NCBI GenBank assembly: GCA_020630245.1
Contig: JAHDBZ010000013.1
Location: forward strand, 1 to 27,306
Length of the DNA: 27,306 nt
Reading direction: 5' to 3'
Source: Candidatus Altimarinota bacterium
GTDB taxonomy: Bacteria; Patescibacteriota; Gracilibacteria; UBA4473
Made by a program: the position numbers and the translations under genes. Below, one piece after another: positions 7,120-13,482 of this stretch; within the stretch, counting starts at the first letter, position 1, and each line of letters opens with the position of its first letter. Below the pieces are notes generated by a model that saw only the letters and a list, made by a program, of their open reading frames with translations, did not search any database and was not told the DNA's origin.

Positions 7120-7644
7120 TTACTCCCCCACCATCTCAAACCTAAACCCCTCATCTTCGTCCGTCACCACGTAATTTATCTGGCGGTTGCGGAGGAAGCG
7201 TGCGGACTCTGGGCTGTAGAAAATTTTAATCCCCTCAGACTCGGTCGTGAGATCGCCCCGATCCGGGGTTTTTTGGAAGTCGAGGAAGTAGTTGGGTTCG
7301 CCGAGGTTGTCCATGGCATCGACCTTAAGTCCCCAGCCGAGCTTGTCGTCAGAAGCCTGGAATTCATCGATCTTCGCTTTGGCTGCTTTGGTTAGCATGG
7401 GTGGTTTAGCACCAGTGAGATGCGTGAAGCCACTGTCGGCGGCGGCTTCGTTTAGATCCGCCAAAACTCGGTCAAAAGTTGCTTGGTCGTAATGCGCGAC
7501 GACACCCTCTCGCAGGGTTTCGTACTGATTGATATGGCATCCCGCACAGGCGATCCCATGACTGGCCATTATTTCCTGAGCCTCTGCAAAATCGAGCAAG
7601 ATATCGCTGATAATTTCGTCACCGGAGAAAGCAGCCTTGGTCAT
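7120..7644 (-). CDS. DUF1858-type domain fused to a cysteine-less A-type iron-sulfur carrier-like domain
   Basis: Residues about 8-68 look like a DUF1858 domain: GIACAGCHINQYETL carries a CxxC (C33, C36) and is followed by LADLNEAA. Residues about 82-172 follow the HesB/IscA/ErpA fold pattern (LTKAAKAKIDEF at the start, GIKIFYSPESARFL, INYVVTDEDEGFRFE). All three canonical cluster-binding cysteines are absent: there is no GCSG-like cysteine and the protein ends right after GFRF without CGCG. The ORF can be extended to 7686, adding 14 hydrophobic residues that look like a poor signal peptide without positive charge. I prefer Met at 7644 because the domain family is cytosolic, but the longer start would abut a heptamer tract as other starts here do. 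Function is unknown; a thiol or redox role through the CxxC is inference. Confidence 0.7.
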   Translation of the reverse strand: MTKAAFSGDEIISDILLDFAEAQEIMASHGIACAGCHINQYETLREGVVAHYDQATFDRVLADLNEAAADSGFTHLTGAKPPMLTKAAKAKIDEFQASDDKLGWGLKVDAMDNLGEPNYFLDFQKTPDRGDLTTESEGIKIFYSPESARFLRNRQINYVVTDEDEGFRFEMVGE

Positions 7645-7683
7645 CACAAGCGAGCATAGAAATATTGATCCCAAAAGCAAAAC

Positions 7684-7701
7684 CATTACACTTTACACTA
7701 C
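7684..7701. repeat. Short heptamer tract before thyA
   Basis: CATTACA, CTTTACA, CTAC in 7-nt register, directly touching the thyA ATG at 7702. Only two and a half units, so weak alone; it counts because of the same placement elsewhere. Confidence 0.45.
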
Positions 7702-8550
7702 ATGGGAAACCCACCCCTTAACGCCTTTGATGTCCAGTATGCGCAGATGTTGCGTGAGATTTTGGACTATGGATTTGAGGAAGAAAACCAACGAACCGGA
7801 CACGTGTGCAAATCACTGCCGGGAATGACGATGAAGTTTGACCTGAGTGAAGGATTTCCGCTACTGACGCTACGAAAAATACCGCTGAAAGTATTTATCG
7901 CCGAGCAGGTTTGGTTCCTGATGGGACATCGAAATTTGGCGTTTTTGCAGCGCTTTACCAAGATCTGGGATGACTTTGCGGAGGAAAATAACTGTGTTGA
8001 GTCCGCTTATGGCTACCGCTGGCGCAAACACTTTGGCCGTGACCAGATGGATGGTTTGATCAAACTGCTTCAAAACGATCCGACCTCACGCCACGGGGTG
8101 ATCTTGATGTGGGATCCGTCCGATGACGGACTGGCTTCAGGTACGAAGAAGAAAAATGTTCCCTGTCCGTACACTTTCACGGTACAGATAATTGGTGGAC
8201 GACTCTGCGTGCACTTGGTGATTCGTTCGAACGATATGATGCTTGGGAATCCGCACGATGTGGCCGGCTTTGCATTGCAGGCTTATTTCATCGCGCAAAA
8301 ATTAAAGGTTCCGGTTGGATTCCTAACGGTTTCGATCTCCAATGCGCATATCTATGACATTCACTTCGACAACGCCAAAGAGATCGTGCAACGACCGATC
8401 GAGCACGCTACGATTCCTTTTGTGTGCCCAAAGAATGCTTTTGATCGCGCGGAAGATGGAGATGAGCGGTTGGTAGAAGAGATCTTTGACCAATTAAAAA
8501 AACAGTATACTCCACAAGAAAGTTTGGGTAGAATGAAAATAGTTCTCTAA
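7702..8550 (+). CDS. thyA: Thymidylate synthase family enzyme with Asp at the pyrimidine-specificity position
   Basis: ThyA-fold enzyme, 282 aa, that transfers the one-carbon unit of methylene-tetrahydrofolate to C5 of a pyrimidine dNMP. Seen: phosphate-binding RTG (31-33), E68 in AEQVWFLMGH, catalytic C155 in NVPCPY, RSNDMMLG (175-182) and H216/Y218 in NAHIYDIH. Odd points: canonical PCH is PCP, the EWADENGDLGPVYG region reads DFAEENNCVESAYG, the C-terminal APVAV/I tail is missing and, most important, the PFN motif is PHD. D186 therefore stands where E. coli TS has Asn177. In the family, Asp at this site marks dCMP-specific enzymes (T4 dCMP hydroxymethylase, engineered TS N229D). It could make 5-methyl- or 5-hydroxymethyl-dCMP instead of dTMP. 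Family certain; substrate open. Confidence 0.9.
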   Translation: MGNPPLNAFDVQYAQMLREILDYGFEEENQRTGHVCKSLPGMTMKFDLSEGFPLLTLRKIPLKVFIAEQVWFLMGHRNLAFLQRFTKIWDDFAEENNCVESAYGYRWRKHFGRDQMDGLIKLLQNDPTSRHGVILMWDPSDDGLASGTKKKNVPCPYTFTVQIIGGRLCVHLVIRSNDMMLGNPHDVAGFALQAYFIAQKLKVPVGFLTVSISNAHIYDIHFDNAKEIVQRPIEHATIPFVCPKNAFDRAEDGDERLVEEIFDQLKKQYTPQESLGRMKIVL

Positions 8551-8618
8551 TGATTACAGGTAATCAACGGAAACGAGCGCATGTACGACCCTCTGGAAAG
8601 GGTCGCAAAGAAGTGTAG
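8550..8618 (+). CDS. Micro-ORF 1, 22 aa, GKGRKEV tail
   Basis: The ATG overlaps the thyA stop as TAATGA. The peptide is very basic (NQRKRAHVRPS then GKGRKEV). The last seven residues and the TAG stop are the same as in the micro-ORF at 22347-22400, while six of these eight codons differ only at the third base. That pattern argues for selection on the peptide. Function unknown. Its end lies within an RNA that can fold into two alternative hairpins, one of them terminator-like. Confidence 0.5.
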   Translation: MITGNQRKRAHVRPSGKGRKEV

Positions 8619-8678
8619 AAAAGTTAACGGTTAGTAGTTTTGGTTGATGGCCATCTCAGGTCGTACACCAATTTTTTT
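8582..8678 (+). terminator. Possible terminator with a competing hairpin
   Basis: TGTACGACC (8582-8590) pairs perfectly with GGTCGTACA (8659-8667), 4 nt before seven Ts (8672-8678). The same 5' arm can instead form a compact local hairpin, CGACCCT (8586-8592) with AGGGTCG (8599-8605). Both structures overlap the micro-ORF, so a ribosome reading it would disrupt them. Attenuation is inference; a plain thyA terminator is the simpler reading. Confidence 0.5.
8621..8641. repeat. Heptamer tract after micro-ORF 1
   Basis: AAGTTAA, CGGTTAG and TAGTTTT in 7-nt register, then a further GGTTGAT unit after a one-base slip, ending GGCC. The tract after micro-ORF 2 (22410-22444) has the same type and also runs into GGCC. 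Confidence 0.6.
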
Positions 8679-8701
8679 AGTTTTTAACTTTTTTATGAAT
8701 T

Positions 8702-9160
8702 ATGAAAGATCGTCCAAGAATTGAAATTGTTCCTGCTTCTTATCACACCGACTATGTACCGCTGGTTTATACCTCTAAGAATCTTTCAGATGCCGAAGCC
8801 GTAGAAGATATTAAGATTTTCACTGGCAAGGTTCTGAGTGCATTGGGAGAAATTAATGAATACAAAGTACGAAACCCAAAGCCCGAGACTCAAGTTTATG
8901 ACGCTGAAATATCTCGAAAACAAGCACAGGAGCTTCGAACAACAACAAGCAGAATTATTAGTGAGCACGATATAAGATCTTGGGTACGGGACGGAAACGG
9001 AATACACCCAGAACGATTACAAAACGACTTCGTGGCGCGCATACAAGATGTCGTGATCGTTAGGGGAGAGGATAGGCAAAGACTCTATGCAGCCGAAGAC
9101 AGCTTGGAGGAACAAACAGATTCCTCGACGCCAGAAAAAGAAATGGCTGAAGCGGCTTAG
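8702..9160 (+). CDS. Hypothetical protein
   Basis: A soluble 152-aa protein I do not recognise. It starts MKDRPRIEIVPASYHTDYVPLVYTSK (broken up here as MKDRPRIEIV then PASYHTDYVP), has a central charged helical region (about 60-90), then HDIRSWVRDGNG and a beta-like stretch ARIQDVVIVRGEDRQRL, and ends in an acidic, Thr/Ser-rich tail (SLEEQTDSSTPEKEM). No signal peptide, membrane segment or Cys pair. It sits between the ThyA-family gene and the reductase on the same strand, but with its own 84-bp upstream gap containing a T-run. No clear Shine-Dalgarno. Composition does not suggest a shadow ORF. Confidence 0.6.
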   Translation: MKDRPRIEIVPASYHTDYVPLVYTSKNLSDAEAVEDIKIFTGKVLSALGEINEYKVRNPKPETQVYDAEISRKQAQELRTTTSRIISEHDIRSWVRDGNGIHPERLQNDFVARIQDVVIVRGEDRQRLYAAEDSLEEQTDSSTPEKEMAEAA

Positions 9161-9180
9161 TTTTGCTATAGTTATCGCCC

Positions 9181-9693
9181 ATGAAATGCACCTTGCTAAT
9201 GGCCATCACCCTGGACGGAAAAATCGCCAAATCGAGCGATCATTTTCCCGACTGGACCGGGAAAGCAGATAAAAAATACTTCATGCAGCGGACCAAAGAA
9301 TCTGGCTGTATGATCATGGGAAGTAAAACCTATGACACCATCGGGCGGCCACTACCAGGGCGGAAGAATGTGATCATGACGAGAAATCCAGACGCGAGAA
9401 CACTAGAACACGAGATACAAGAGCTCGAGTTTACCAACAAAGCACCAGAGGAACTTTTGAATCAATTAGAAGGAGAAGGATTCCAAGAGGTCATGCTTTG
9501 TGGAGGGGCGCAGATAAACACTTTGTTTGCTAAGGCGGGCCTGATCGATGAATTAATCCTGACGATATCACCGTTAGTTTTCGGTGAAGGAATGTCTTTG
9601 TTTAACGAAGATATTGAGCTCAATCTTGAACTGGCAAAATTGACAACGCTTGATGAAAACTTAGTTTTGGTCCGATATAAGGTCATAAAATAA
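9181..9693 (+). CDS. Dihydrofolate reductase / RibD C-terminal family reductase
   Basis: NADPH-dependent pteridine-type reductase of 170 aa. Seen: MKCTLLMAITLDGKIA (RibD_C-type N-terminus with DGKIA), MIMGSKTYDTIGRPLPGRKNVIMT (14-residue pieces typical of DHFR: MGSKTY and PLPGRKNVIMT), the nucleotide-binding GGAQINTLF and ISPLVFGEGMSLF near the C-terminus. It belongs to the RibD_C/DHFR superfamily; the isolated gene next to a ThyA-family enzyme suggests regeneration of tetrahydrofolate after a methylating step. A riboflavin-pathway reductase is less likely because no deaminase domain or rib genes are nearby. The start is preceded by TATAGTTAT 8 nt upstream, compatible with a leaderless transcript. 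Confidence 0.85.
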   Translation: MKCTLLMAITLDGKIAKSSDHFPDWTGKADKKYFMQRTKESGCMIMGSKTYDTIGRPLPGRKNVIMTRNPDARTLEHEIQELEFTNKAPEELLNQLEGEGFQEVMLCGGAQINTLFAKAGLIDELILTISPLVFGEGMSLFNEDIELNLELAKLTTLDENLVLVRYKVIK

Positions 9694-9712
9694 TTCCCAT
9701 CTGCCGAAGGCC

Positions 9713-9748
9713 ACTGCTTGCTGCTCACTGCTCACCACCTACCCTCTC
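9713..9748. repeat. Heptamer array touching the dcd start
   Basis: Five units in exact 7-nt register: ACTGCTT, GCTGCTC, ACTGCTC, ACCACCT, ACCCTCT, then C and the ATG at 9749. AC/TC-type units on the coding strand, as at glyA. No Shine-Dalgarno is present. Confidence 0.75.
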
Positions 9749-10399
9749 ATGATTCTAACTCGACACGAGATTCGCGAACTGATCGACACACAAAAACTGT
9801 GTTTCGAGCCAAGCTTGGATGAGTGGCAAAATCAACCTCACGCGGTGGACCTGCGTCTCGGGACGGTGTTTTATCTGCCCAAGATTTGGAAGATGACTGA
9901 CGGAGGACGTGAGGTGTTAACGGTTGATGTAACCGAAACGGCTGGGGATAATTTTGAAAAGATAGAGCTTAAGCCGGGACAGTTTTTTGACCTGGCGCCG
10001 GGCGAATCGATCATCGCTTCGACCCTGGAAAAAGTAGAGCTCAAAGCTCCAGACCTGATGGGCGTACTCTATCCACGGAGCTCGATCAATCGACGTGGGC
10101 TGTCGGTCGACCTGACGGGCATCATCGATACTTTTTACTCGGGTCATTTGATGATTCCGATCCTCAATAAAACCACTTCACAGGTCATCCGCATCTACCC
10201 AGGAGAACGTATTTGTCAGGTGCTTTTCCACCGACTGGAGAATCAATTAACCGAAGACGAAGCTCTCATACATGGGAAAGTAGCGGCTAAGTATAATGAC
10301 AGCGATGGACACAACCTGGTGTCCAAAAAAGATGCCGAGGAGGAGCTCGAACTGATTAAAGCCGGGAAGCTTGATGAGCTGAAGAAACACGAATATTAA
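9749..10399 (+). CDS. dcd: dCTP deaminase/dUTPase-fold protein lacking the deaminase glutamate
   Basis: Trimeric dCTP deaminase/dUTPase family, 216 aa. N-terminal MILTRHEIRELI and HAVDLRLG follow Dcd; the nucleotide motif PRSSINRRGL (R110, S111, S112) and GIIDTFYSG (D127) are intact; the C-terminal AKYNDSDGHNLV resembles the Dcd tail. Dcd enzymes carry a catalytic Glu in SGxxxLEL (E. coli Glu138); here the segment is SGHLMIPILN, so Pro137 occupies that place. The same segment looks closer to dUTPases (YQGQLMISVWN in E. coli Dut), yet the glycine-rich dUTPase motif V is missing. It may hydrolyse dUTP or dCTP to the monophosphate without deamination. A C-terminal Lys/Glu helix (about 192-216) is extra. 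Family sure, activity unsure. Confidence 0.85.
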   Translation: MILTRHEIRELIDTQKLCFEPSLDEWQNQPHAVDLRLGTVFYLPKIWKMTDGGREVLTVDVTETAGDNFEKIELKPGQFFDLAPGESIIASTLEKVELKAPDLMGVLYPRSSINRRGLSVDLTGIIDTFYSGHLMIPILNKTTSQVIRIYPGERICQVLFHRLENQLTEDEALIHGKVAAKYNDSDGHNLVSKKDAEEELELIKAGKLDELKKHEY

Positions 10400-10445
10400 A
10401 AAAGCCCCCACGCAGCGCCCGACGGAATCGGAAACTTTGTGGGGG
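10398..10445 (-). terminator. Intrinsic terminator for the small membrane gene pair
   Basis: On the minus strand CCCCCAC (10445-10439) pairs with GTGGGGG (10411-10405), followed by C and TTTTTT (10403-10398). It overlaps the dcd stop codon. On the plus strand no T-run follows the stem. Confidence 0.7.
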
Positions 10446-10458
10446 AGAACAGAGGGGC

Positions 10459-10692
10459 TTAAGAAGTTGGAGGTTCGTTTCGAAAAAAAAAGGCCCAACC
10501 GAGGATATCGATTAAACCGAAGGTCAAAACGACAACCATTACTTGCTGCCAAGTCCAACCGTACTCGTTCCAGAAAACAAAAGGAACAGCGGCGCTGAAC
10601 GCAATACAGATTGAGGCCCAAGAACGAGCCTTTAGGCACACCAGGACAAAAACAATGCCCAACAGTGCGCCAGTTATAGTTGCTGCAATCAT
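10459..10692 (-). CDS. Small membrane protein, unknown
   Basis: 77 aa with three predicted membrane segments (about 3-21, 25-42, 48-70) and short loops; ends FFFRNEPPTS. The ATG overlaps the stop of the upstream gene as ATGA, implying translational coupling. A terminator follows 14 bp after the stop. No family recognised. The size and pairing with another membrane protein could fit a small two-subunit transporter or an immunity-type pair, but nothing in the sequence decides it. Confidence 0.7.
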   Translation of the reverse strand: MIAATITGALLGIVFVLVCLKARSWASICIAFSAAVPFVFWNEYGWTWQQVMVVVLTFGLIDILGWAFFFRNEPPTS

Positions 10693-10994
10693 GATTTTCT
10701 CTTAAGTATTTTCTTCAGATTTTTTGCGATTCGTTCTTGAAATCGTAATCTTCCTAGAGACTCGTCTATGCAGGCGAATCCGAACATCATCACAAAAATC
10801 CCCCAAAAAAGAGTTATTTTTTCAATGTTGAGATAAAACCCTTTTTGCAAGCATTCTCCTAGGCCCCAAAAAACAAAAGAAAGCCCGAGGAGTCCGCCAT
10901 AGAAATTATCCCATGAAACCATCTTTTTTATTATGGTAAAAATGATAATTACAATCGCCACAGTGAGTGTAACACCCAAAATGTAGTAGATCAT
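10689..10994 (-). CDS. Small membrane protein, unknown
   Basis: 101 aa; membrane segments at about 3-24, 33-50 and 60-80, then a basic tail (RLRFQERIAKNLKKILKRKS). I choose ATG at 10994 because GGAG stands 8 nt in front of it; the upstream GTG at 11006 is part of that ribosome binding site. The leader carries the terminator-like hairpin shared with two other small membrane genes. It is coupled to the 77-aa gene by ATGA overlap. No family recognised. Confidence 0.72.
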   Translation of the reverse strand: MIYYILGVTLTVAIVIIIFTIIKKMVSWDNFYGGLLGLSFVFWGLGECLQKGFYLNIEKITLFWGIFVMMFGFACIDESLGRLRFQERIAKNLKKILKRKS

Positions 10995-11011
10995 AAAACT
11001 CTCCACTTCGT

Positions 11012-11051
11012 AAAAGAGCCACCCCAGTTTCCCGAGGCGGCAGGTTAAAAT
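11012..11051 (-). promoter_or_regulatory. Terminator-like leader hairpin (copy 2)
   Basis: On the minus strand GCCGCCTC pairs with GGGGTGGC (two G-U pairs, so it works only as RNA on this strand), followed by TCTTTTA, then GGAG and the ATG. Upstream stands ATTTTAACCTG (11051-11041), identical to the leader of the gene at 17260-17814. Confidence 0.6.
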
Positions 11052-11081
11052 TTTAAATTTACCCGCTTACCAAACCGGCAA
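11045..11081. repeat. Direct repeat, left copy, in a 21-bp offset pair
   Basis: The 16-mer TTAAAATTTTAAATTT occurs at 11045-11060; a second copy is at 11166-11181, bracketing the palindrome at 11138-11153. I see no gene in this spacer. The brackets could be low-complexity coincidence. Confidence 0.3.
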
Positions 11082-11137
11082 ACTTATCACCTTATTAATT
11101 CATATTTTTAGAAAAGTCAATAGCAACCCCCCTAATC

Positions 11138-11153
11138 CCCCCTTGCAAGGGGG
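11138..11153. repeat. CCCCCTTG-CAAGGGGG palindrome
   Basis: A perfect 16-bp palindrome preceded by further C-runs (CCCCCCTAAT). It belongs to the same family as the hairpin inside mnmA at 25274-25304 (TCCCCCCTTG arm). It lies just downstream of the superoxide dismutase gene and may also help end its transcript (CGTTTTGG does not give a good T-run in that direction). Confidence 0.65.
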
Positions 11154-11190
11154 ACGTTTTGGATTTTAAAATTTTAAATTTGAATTTCTC

Positions 11191-11799
11191 CTAAACTCCT
11201 CCCTCCTGATACCAAGCCTCAGCCTGATCCCAATTAACCACATTCCAGAAAGCGGTGATGTAGTCTGGGCGGCGGTTTTGGTAGTGCAGGTAGTAAGCGT
11301 GTTCCCAGACATCGAGGCCGAGGACGCGCGTATAACCGAGAGACAGTGGAGAGTCTTGGTTGGCGGTAGAGATGACCTTGAGGTTTTTATCTTCGTCGAG
11401 CACAAGCCAGGCCCAACCAGAGCCAAAGCGCGTGGCAGCGGCTTTGTTGAATGCTTCCTGCATGGATTCAAGCGAACCAAAGGTTTCATCGATTGCCGTC
11501 GCCAGATCTCCAACCGGGGCAGAAGCGCCACCAGGCGTAATAATTGCCCAGAAGAAGTTGTGATTACAGAAACCGCCGACATTGTTTTGAGCCGCGGTGC
11601 GCAGAGATTCTGGCAGTTTGTCTAGGTTGCGCAGGATTTCACACGGGGCTTGGTCAGCCCACTCGGTTCCTTCCAGCGCGGCATTCGCCTTAGCAGCGTA
11701 GCCTTTGTGGTGTTTTGAGTGATGGATTTCCATGGTGCGCGCATCGAAGTGTGGTTCGAGAGCGTCGTAAGCGTAGGCAAGGTCAGCAACGGTAAACAT
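11191..11799 (-). CDS. sod: Superoxide dismutase, Fe/Mn family
   Basis: Converts superoxide to peroxide and oxygen. 202 aa, full length. Metal ligands visible: H26 (EIHHSKHHKGY), H80 (FCNHNFFW), D163 and H167 (LDVWEHAYY). Also RFGSGWAWLV and YITAFWNVVNW. The second-sphere glutamine sits in ANQDSPL (Q148) and the 76-77 position is Gly (NNVGGFCNH), the pattern of manganese enzymes, though metal choice cannot be fixed from sequence. No signal peptide, so cytoplasmic. It lies 18 bp after a large secreted protein gene on the same strand; the sequence before the start, CCCACCACCAAC, resembles the AC-type tract before glyA. Confidence 0.96.
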   Translation of the reverse strand: MFTVADLAYAYDALEPHFDARTMEIHHSKHHKGYAAKANAALEGTEWADQAPCEILRNLDKLPESLRTAAQNNVGGFCNHNFFWAIITPGGASAPVGDLATAIDETFGSLESMQEAFNKAAATRFGSGWAWLVLDEDKNLKVISTANQDSPLSLGYTRVLGLDVWEHAYYLHYQNRRPDYITAFWNVVNWDQAEAWYQEGGV

Positions 11800-11817
11800 G
11801 TTGGTGGTGGGTTTAGA

Positions 11818-13437
11818 TTATTGAGAAAGATTGAGGAGAACGGTACCTTTAATTTTTGGTGTTTCACAGGTGAGTTCTCGTTCCGTAAAAATTTTAGCGA
11901 TAGCGCCGGCCATTTTGTCGGTTCCTCGGACAAAAACTGGGTCAATATTGGTAAACACGGCAAACTCTGATGGCTGAGACAACGATCGTACGTAATAGAC
12001 ACAGACCTCATCGTCGTACGGCATTGAGAGCCCGTTCTCGAGAGCCAAAAATTCAATATCTTCTTTGCTCGTTGGCGCAAAGGTTTCATCTTCGAGTTGT
12101 TCGACCATTAGCAATGTCTGGAGTTGCATGACTTTGTTTTTGGCATTGGCCATTTCTGCTTTTGAAACTTCTGGCACCTGATCTAACGATCCCAGACTCG
12201 TCATCCCGATGGTTCCGAGCGTTGCTATGAGTGGAAGCAGTGTCGTGGAAATTTCGCTTAGCTGTCCATACCAGTGGGTCCAATCGAGACGATCAAATTT
12301 TTCTTCGAAGAAGACGTATTCCCGGTCTTCACCAGAAAACTCGAGCAGCTTAGAATCATAGCCAGCCTTTTGATTCATAAAGAAAGGAGTTTTTAGCTCT
12401 TTCCCAGCCCAGTAGCGCTTGAGCAGAGTGGCTTTTTCCGGGGTGTTAAGACTGGCTACAGTTTGGATCTTGTGTCCGCCTGGCGTGAGTGACAGCAGGT
12501 AAGCGCCTGCGGTCATGTCTTCTGCGACCTGCTGGGCATTGATATCACGGAGTTGATCATAAAATTCCATGATTTTTTCGGTAGCCTTGCCTGGTTCACC
12601 ACGAGTTTGTGGTTCGGTCGGTTCATTAAATCCCGGAAAATCTTCTTCGCCACCGAGGTCATCCAGTTCAATATTTTCAATTCGATTTTCGGTGCTGGCG
12701 GCGAGTTCGAAAAAGGCATCGTAATCAAATCCAGACTGGTAGGCGACGAGATTTACTTCGGCTGGCAGATCATCGAGTAATGAAGGAATTTCACCCTCAC
12801 AACCACTTGAAACTCGCAGATATTCAGCTTCTTTTGTTACCGAAAAGCTCACATCTCCGTCTTTCCAGCTGGACTGAAGTTCTTTGGCTACGCGGTCAAT
12901 AATCGGAGCCTCGGCTTCAAGCGTGAGAGCCCCACAAATCCCAAGGGCGCCAAAATCAGGCACTTGGCTGGGATCATTTAGCGAGCGAACCGAGCTTTCG
13001 TAGAGCTTCATAAAATCCTGCAAAGCTTCCGGGTCATACTGCAGATGTATTTCAGCCGCGTAAACGCGAGATGCATTTTCTACCAACCCCTCGAGGAAGC
13101 CGAGATAAATACCGGCAAACATAGCGACAATAGCACCTTCTTCGGTCTCACCAGCTTCTTCCGCCGTGGTGCGCAGCCCTGATTCGAGGGCTTTTATAGT
13201 TGCCACGAGTCCTTCAGAGTTTTGAAAAGCTATGTTGGTGGCGTTTTCAGGAAACGAAGCCTCCCAATCGAGAAAAAGTCCTTCGGGAGGCCCTTCGACA
13301 GAAAATCCAAAAATATTGGCCGACAAAAATTGCCAAAAACTTATGCTGGGAGCGGCTTGCACAGGAGAAATTAGAGAGGTCTGCAGTAATAAAATAATTG
13401 AAAGTGCCGAAACCGGTTTTTTCCAGAAATGTTTCAT
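11818..13437 (-). CDS. Large secreted protein, unknown
   Basis: 539 aa from the ATG at 13437, which gives a classic signal peptide: MKHFWKKPV, a hydrophobic core ALSIILLLQTSLIS and a likely cleavage after VQAA near residue 29. The ORF stays open to 13671, but those residues overlap the divergent gene and look non-coding. The mature part is helical and acidic, with an acidic Pro/Gly linker at about 253-285 (ENIELDDLGGEEDFPGF) and few cysteines (including C168 and C213, spaced for a possible disulfide). A weak hydrophobic segment (LPLIATLGTIGMTSLG) occurs in the second half. No domain recognised. It precedes the superoxide dismutase gene by 18 bp, so the two are probably co-transcribed. Function should be left open. 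Confidence 0.75.
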   Translation of the reverse strand: MKHFWKKPVSALSIILLLQTSLISPVQAAPSISFWQFLSANIFGFSVEGPPEGLFLDWEASFPENATNIAFQNSEGLVATIKALESGLRTTAEEAGETEEGAIVAMFAGIYLGFLEGLVENASRVYAAEIHLQYDPEALQDFMKLYESSVRSLNDPSQVPDFGALGICGALTLEAEAPIIDRVAKELQSSWKDGDVSFSVTKEAEYLRVSSGCEGEIPSLLDDLPAEVNLVAYQSGFDYDAFFELAASTENRIENIELDDLGGEEDFPGFNEPTEPQTRGEPGKATEKIMEFYDQLRDINAQQVAEDMTAGAYLLSLTPGGHKIQTVASLNTPEKATLLKRYWAGKELKTPFFMNQKAGYDSKLLEFSGEDREYVFFEEKFDRLDWTHWYGQLSEISTTLLPLIATLGTIGMTSLGSLDQVPEVSKAEMANAKNKVMQLQTLLMVEQLEDETFAPTSKEDIEFLALENGLSMPYDDEVCVYYVRSLSQPSEFAVFTNIDPVFVRGTDKMAGAIAKIFTERELTCETPKIKGTVLLNLSQ

Positions 13438-13482
13438 GTTCGCTTCTATTCTAGACCAATCTGCGCTAAGTTGTCCCGCGAT

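Noticed and set aside
10689..10691. Alternative genetic code with UGA as glycine
   Set aside because: UGA ends genes where neighbours begin (ATGA overlap), and no conserved gene needs UGA as sense.
11622..12089. 155-codon minus ORF overlapping sod and the secreted protein gene
   Set aside because: It is an out-of-frame shadow of two real genes with a Pro/Ser/Thr-rich, non-protein-like composition.
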